Source: Coriaria nepalensis
Lineage: Eukaryota > Streptophyta > Magnoliopsida > Cucurbitales > Coriariaceae
Length of the DNA: 64,000 nt
NCBI GenBank assembly: GCA_027186245.1
Contig: CP114481.1
Span: 21,917,501 to 21,981,500, forward strand
Reading direction: 5' to 3'
The position numbers and the translations under genes are program-made. Positions 61,903 to 64,000 of the stretch are shown here, in pieces. Every line of letters begins with the position of its first letter. Within the stretch, counting starts at the first letter, position 1. The notes beneath the pieces are model-generated. The model saw only the letters and a program-made list of their open reading frames with translations, ran no database searches and was not told the origin of the DNA.

Positions 61903-64000
61903 TCTATTGAAGGCAACTATTCATTTTTTTAGCCTTAAAGTCATATTATTGCGTCTCTTTTAGTCATTAAATCTTTCTGAATAACTTCGAATGAAATTCG
62001 GCCTTTAAACATGACTTCTGTGCATAACTTGCAGTTGATCTATTGAAGGCAACAATGCATTTGTTTAGCCTTAAAGTCATGTCACTGAGTCTCTTCTAGT
62101 CATTAAATCATTCCAAATTAATTCGAACAAATTCTATTTTCGCCCTTTAAACATTATTTTCTTACATAACTCGCAATTAATCTATTGAAGACAACAATGA
62201 ATTATTTTACCATTAAAAAGCCCATGACTCCGTCTTTTCAATCATTAAATTGTTTGAAGGCACTTCGAACCAATTCTATTTTTGAATTTAGAACACGACT
62301 TTCATGCATAACTTGCACTTGATCTATTGAAGGCAACTATTCATTTTTTTAGCCTTAAAGTCATATTATTGCGTCTCTTTTAGTCATTAAATCTTTCTGA
62401 ATCACTTCGAATGAAATTCGGCCTTTAAACATGACTTTCGTGCATAACTTGCAGTTGATCTATTGAAGGCAATAATGCATTTGTTTAGCCTTAAAGTCAT
62501 GTCACTGAGTCTCTTCTAGTCATTAAATCATTCAAAATTAATTCGAACGAATTCTATTTTCGCCCTTCAAACATTATTTTCTTACATAACTTGCAATTAA
62601 TCTATTGAAGACAACAATGAATTATTTTACCATTAAAAACCAGATGACTCAGTCTTTTCAATCATTAAATTGTTTGAAGGCACTTCGAACCAATTCTATT
62701 TTTGAATTTAGAACACGACTTTCATGCATAACTTGCACTTGATCTATTGAAGGCAACTATTCATTTTTTTAGCCTTAAAGTCATATTATTGTGTCTCTTT
62801 TAGTCATTAAATCTTTCTGAATCACTTCGAATGAAATTCGGCCTTTAAACATGACTTTCGTGCATAACTTGGAGTTGATCTATTGAAGGCAACAACGCAT
62901 TTGTTTAGCCTTAAAGCCATGTCACTGAGTCTCTTCTAGTCATTAAATCATTCAAAATGAATTCGAACGAATTCTATTTTCGCCCTTCAAACATTATTTT
63001 CTTACATAACTTCCAATTAATCTACTAAAGACAACAATGCATTATTTTAGCATTAAAAAGCATATCACTCAGTCTTTTCAATCATTAAATTGTTTGAAGG
63101 CACTTCGAACTAATTCTATTTTTGAATTTAGAACACGACTTTCATGCATAACTTGCACTTGATCTATTGAAGGCAACTATTCATTTTTTTAGCCTTAAAG
63201 TCATATTATTGCGTCTCTTTTAGTCATTAAATCTTTCTGAATCACTTCGAATGAAATTCGGCCTTTAAACATGACTTTCGTGCATAACTTGCAGTTGATC
63301 TATTGAAGGCAATAATGCATTTGTTTAGCCTTAAAGTCATGTCACTGAGTCTCTTCTAGTCATTAAATCATTCAAAATTAATTCGAACGAATTCTATTTT
63401 CGCCCTTCAAACATTATTTTCTTACATAACTTGCAATTAATCTATTGAAGACAACAATGAATTATTTTACCATTAAAAACCACATGACTCAGTCTTTTCA
63501 ATCATTAAATTGTTTGAAGGCACTTCGAACCAATTCTATTTTTGAATTTAGAACACGACTTTCATGCATAACTTGCACTTGATCTATTGAAGGCAACTAT
63601 TCATTTTTTTAGCCTTAAAGTCATATTATTGCGTCTCTTTTAGTCATTAAATCTTTCTGAATAACTTCGAATGAAATTCGGCCTTTAAACATGACTTTCG
63701 TGCATAACTTGCAGTTGATCTATTGAAGGCAACAATGCATTTGTTTAGCCTTAAAGTCATGTCACTGAGTCTCTTCTAGTCATCAAATCATTCAAAAATA
63801 ATTCGAACGAATTCTATTTTCGCCCTTCAAACATTATTTTCTTACATAACTTCCAATTAATCTACTAAAGACAACAATGCATTATTTTAGCATTAAAAAG
63901 CACATGACTCAGTCTTTTCAATCATTAAATTGTTTGAAGGCACTTCGAACCAATTCTATTTTTGAATTTAGAACACGACTTTCATACATAACTTGCACTT
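61903..64000 (+). repeat. Domain 8 tail: shorter derivatives of the cassette
   Basis: Units start at 61903, 62323, 62743, 63163 and 63583. Unit 61903 (aataacttcg, acttctgtg, aactcgc, cccatgactccgtc) is unlike the cassette and resembles the unit at 53925. Units 62323 (gcaataatgc) and 62743 (tgtgtctc, caacaacgc) repeat 61063-61902 at an offset of 1260 bp, and 63163 repeats 62323 at 840 bp. The final unit lacks its last 2 bases because the window ends; the array evidently continues. Confidence 0.88.

Larger units (their letters stand above)
1..64000 (+). repeat. Satellite array of 420-bp trimeric higher-order repeats
   Basis: The entire window is tandem satellite DNA. The unit is 420 bp and contains monomers A (136 bp), B (142 bp) and C (142 bp). 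Landmarks that recur in every unit are tctaytgaagrcaac at each monomer start, tttagccttaaagtcat (A and B), gtcattaaatc (A and B), TTCGAA near monomer position 84, and cataacttgca at each monomer end. Walking the starts gives 154 units with only single-base or two-base length changes, apart from five 136-bp losses of A. All units are in the same orientation; I saw no inversion, transposon insertion or unique DNA. GC is about 31%. With stops in all frames and no stable open frame, the array is non-coding. Family architecture (monomers inside a fixed multimer inside larger cassettes) resembles higher-order repeats of animal centromeric satellites. Taxon and chromosomal position are not determinable here. 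Confidence 0.98.

Noticed and set aside
1..64000. CRISPR array
   Set aside because: Repeats are directly abutting 136-142-bp monomers with no unique spacers and the period is far too long.
1..64000. Hammerhead ribozyme as found in some animal satellites
   Set aside because: I found no CTGATGA core in either the consensus or the variants read; ctgaagac and ctgattctg do not fit the conserved core.
1..64000. Telomeric or subtelomeric repeats
   Set aside because: No runs of TTAGG, TTAGGG or related short telomere repeats are present.
1..64000. Bacterial or plasmid origin with genes or iterons
   Set aside because: No coding region in 64 kb, 420-bp trimer architecture and layered duplications fit eukaryotic satellite DNA, not iterons or plasmid sequence.

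Overview
The whole 64-kb window is one uninterrupted satellite DNA array, with no supportable gene, RNA gene or transposon and no unique sequence at either edge. The repeat is a 420-bp trimer made of three related monomers in fixed order, A (136 bp), B (142 bp) and C (142 bp), all head to tail on the given strand. Tracing the monomer starts across the window gives 154 consecutive units: 149 A-B-C trimers (the last, at 63583, is cut 2 bp short by the window end) and 5 B-C dimers that lack A. GC is about 31% (hand count on the consensus unit: 131 of 420). Only two open frames longer than 90 codons occur in 64 kb, and they are two copies of the same satellite segment. This is eukaryotic constitutive heterochromatin, plausibly centromeric or pericentromeric. 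A monomer close to 140 bp and AT-rich would suit an insect (140-144-bp satellites are known in tenebrionid beetles), but I cannot assign a taxon from the sequence.

Above the 420-bp unit there is a second layer: blocks of several units are themselves repeated, with different period and unit composition in neighbouring domains. (1) 1-10498 is a mixed domain with an exact-looking 1259-bp tandem duplication at 841-3358. (2) 10499-15960 holds a 1681-bp periodicity. (3) 15961-30251 is built on a six-unit cassette (2522 bp, complete at 22266-24787) and on five-unit versions, each altered differently. (4) 30252-33611 has a 1260-bp three-unit cassette. (5) 33612-40328 has four copies of a 1.68-kb four-unit cassette. 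(6) 40329-51542 holds a 5607-bp, 14-unit super-repeat, present about 1.9 times and containing all but one of the A-less dimers. (7) 51543-57704 is a mixed, more diverged domain. (8) 57705-64000 has a 2099-bp five-unit cassette twice, followed by shorter derivatives.

Nothing here encodes a pathway. The interest lies in the layout: a fixed trimer, strict orientation, private diagnostic variants that act as unit barcodes, and breakpoints that let individual unequal-exchange events be placed to within about 15-20 bp. A TTCGAA palindrome sits at the same offset in all three monomers and is the best candidate for a constrained site. All identity statements come from reading by eye; no alignment or database search was run.
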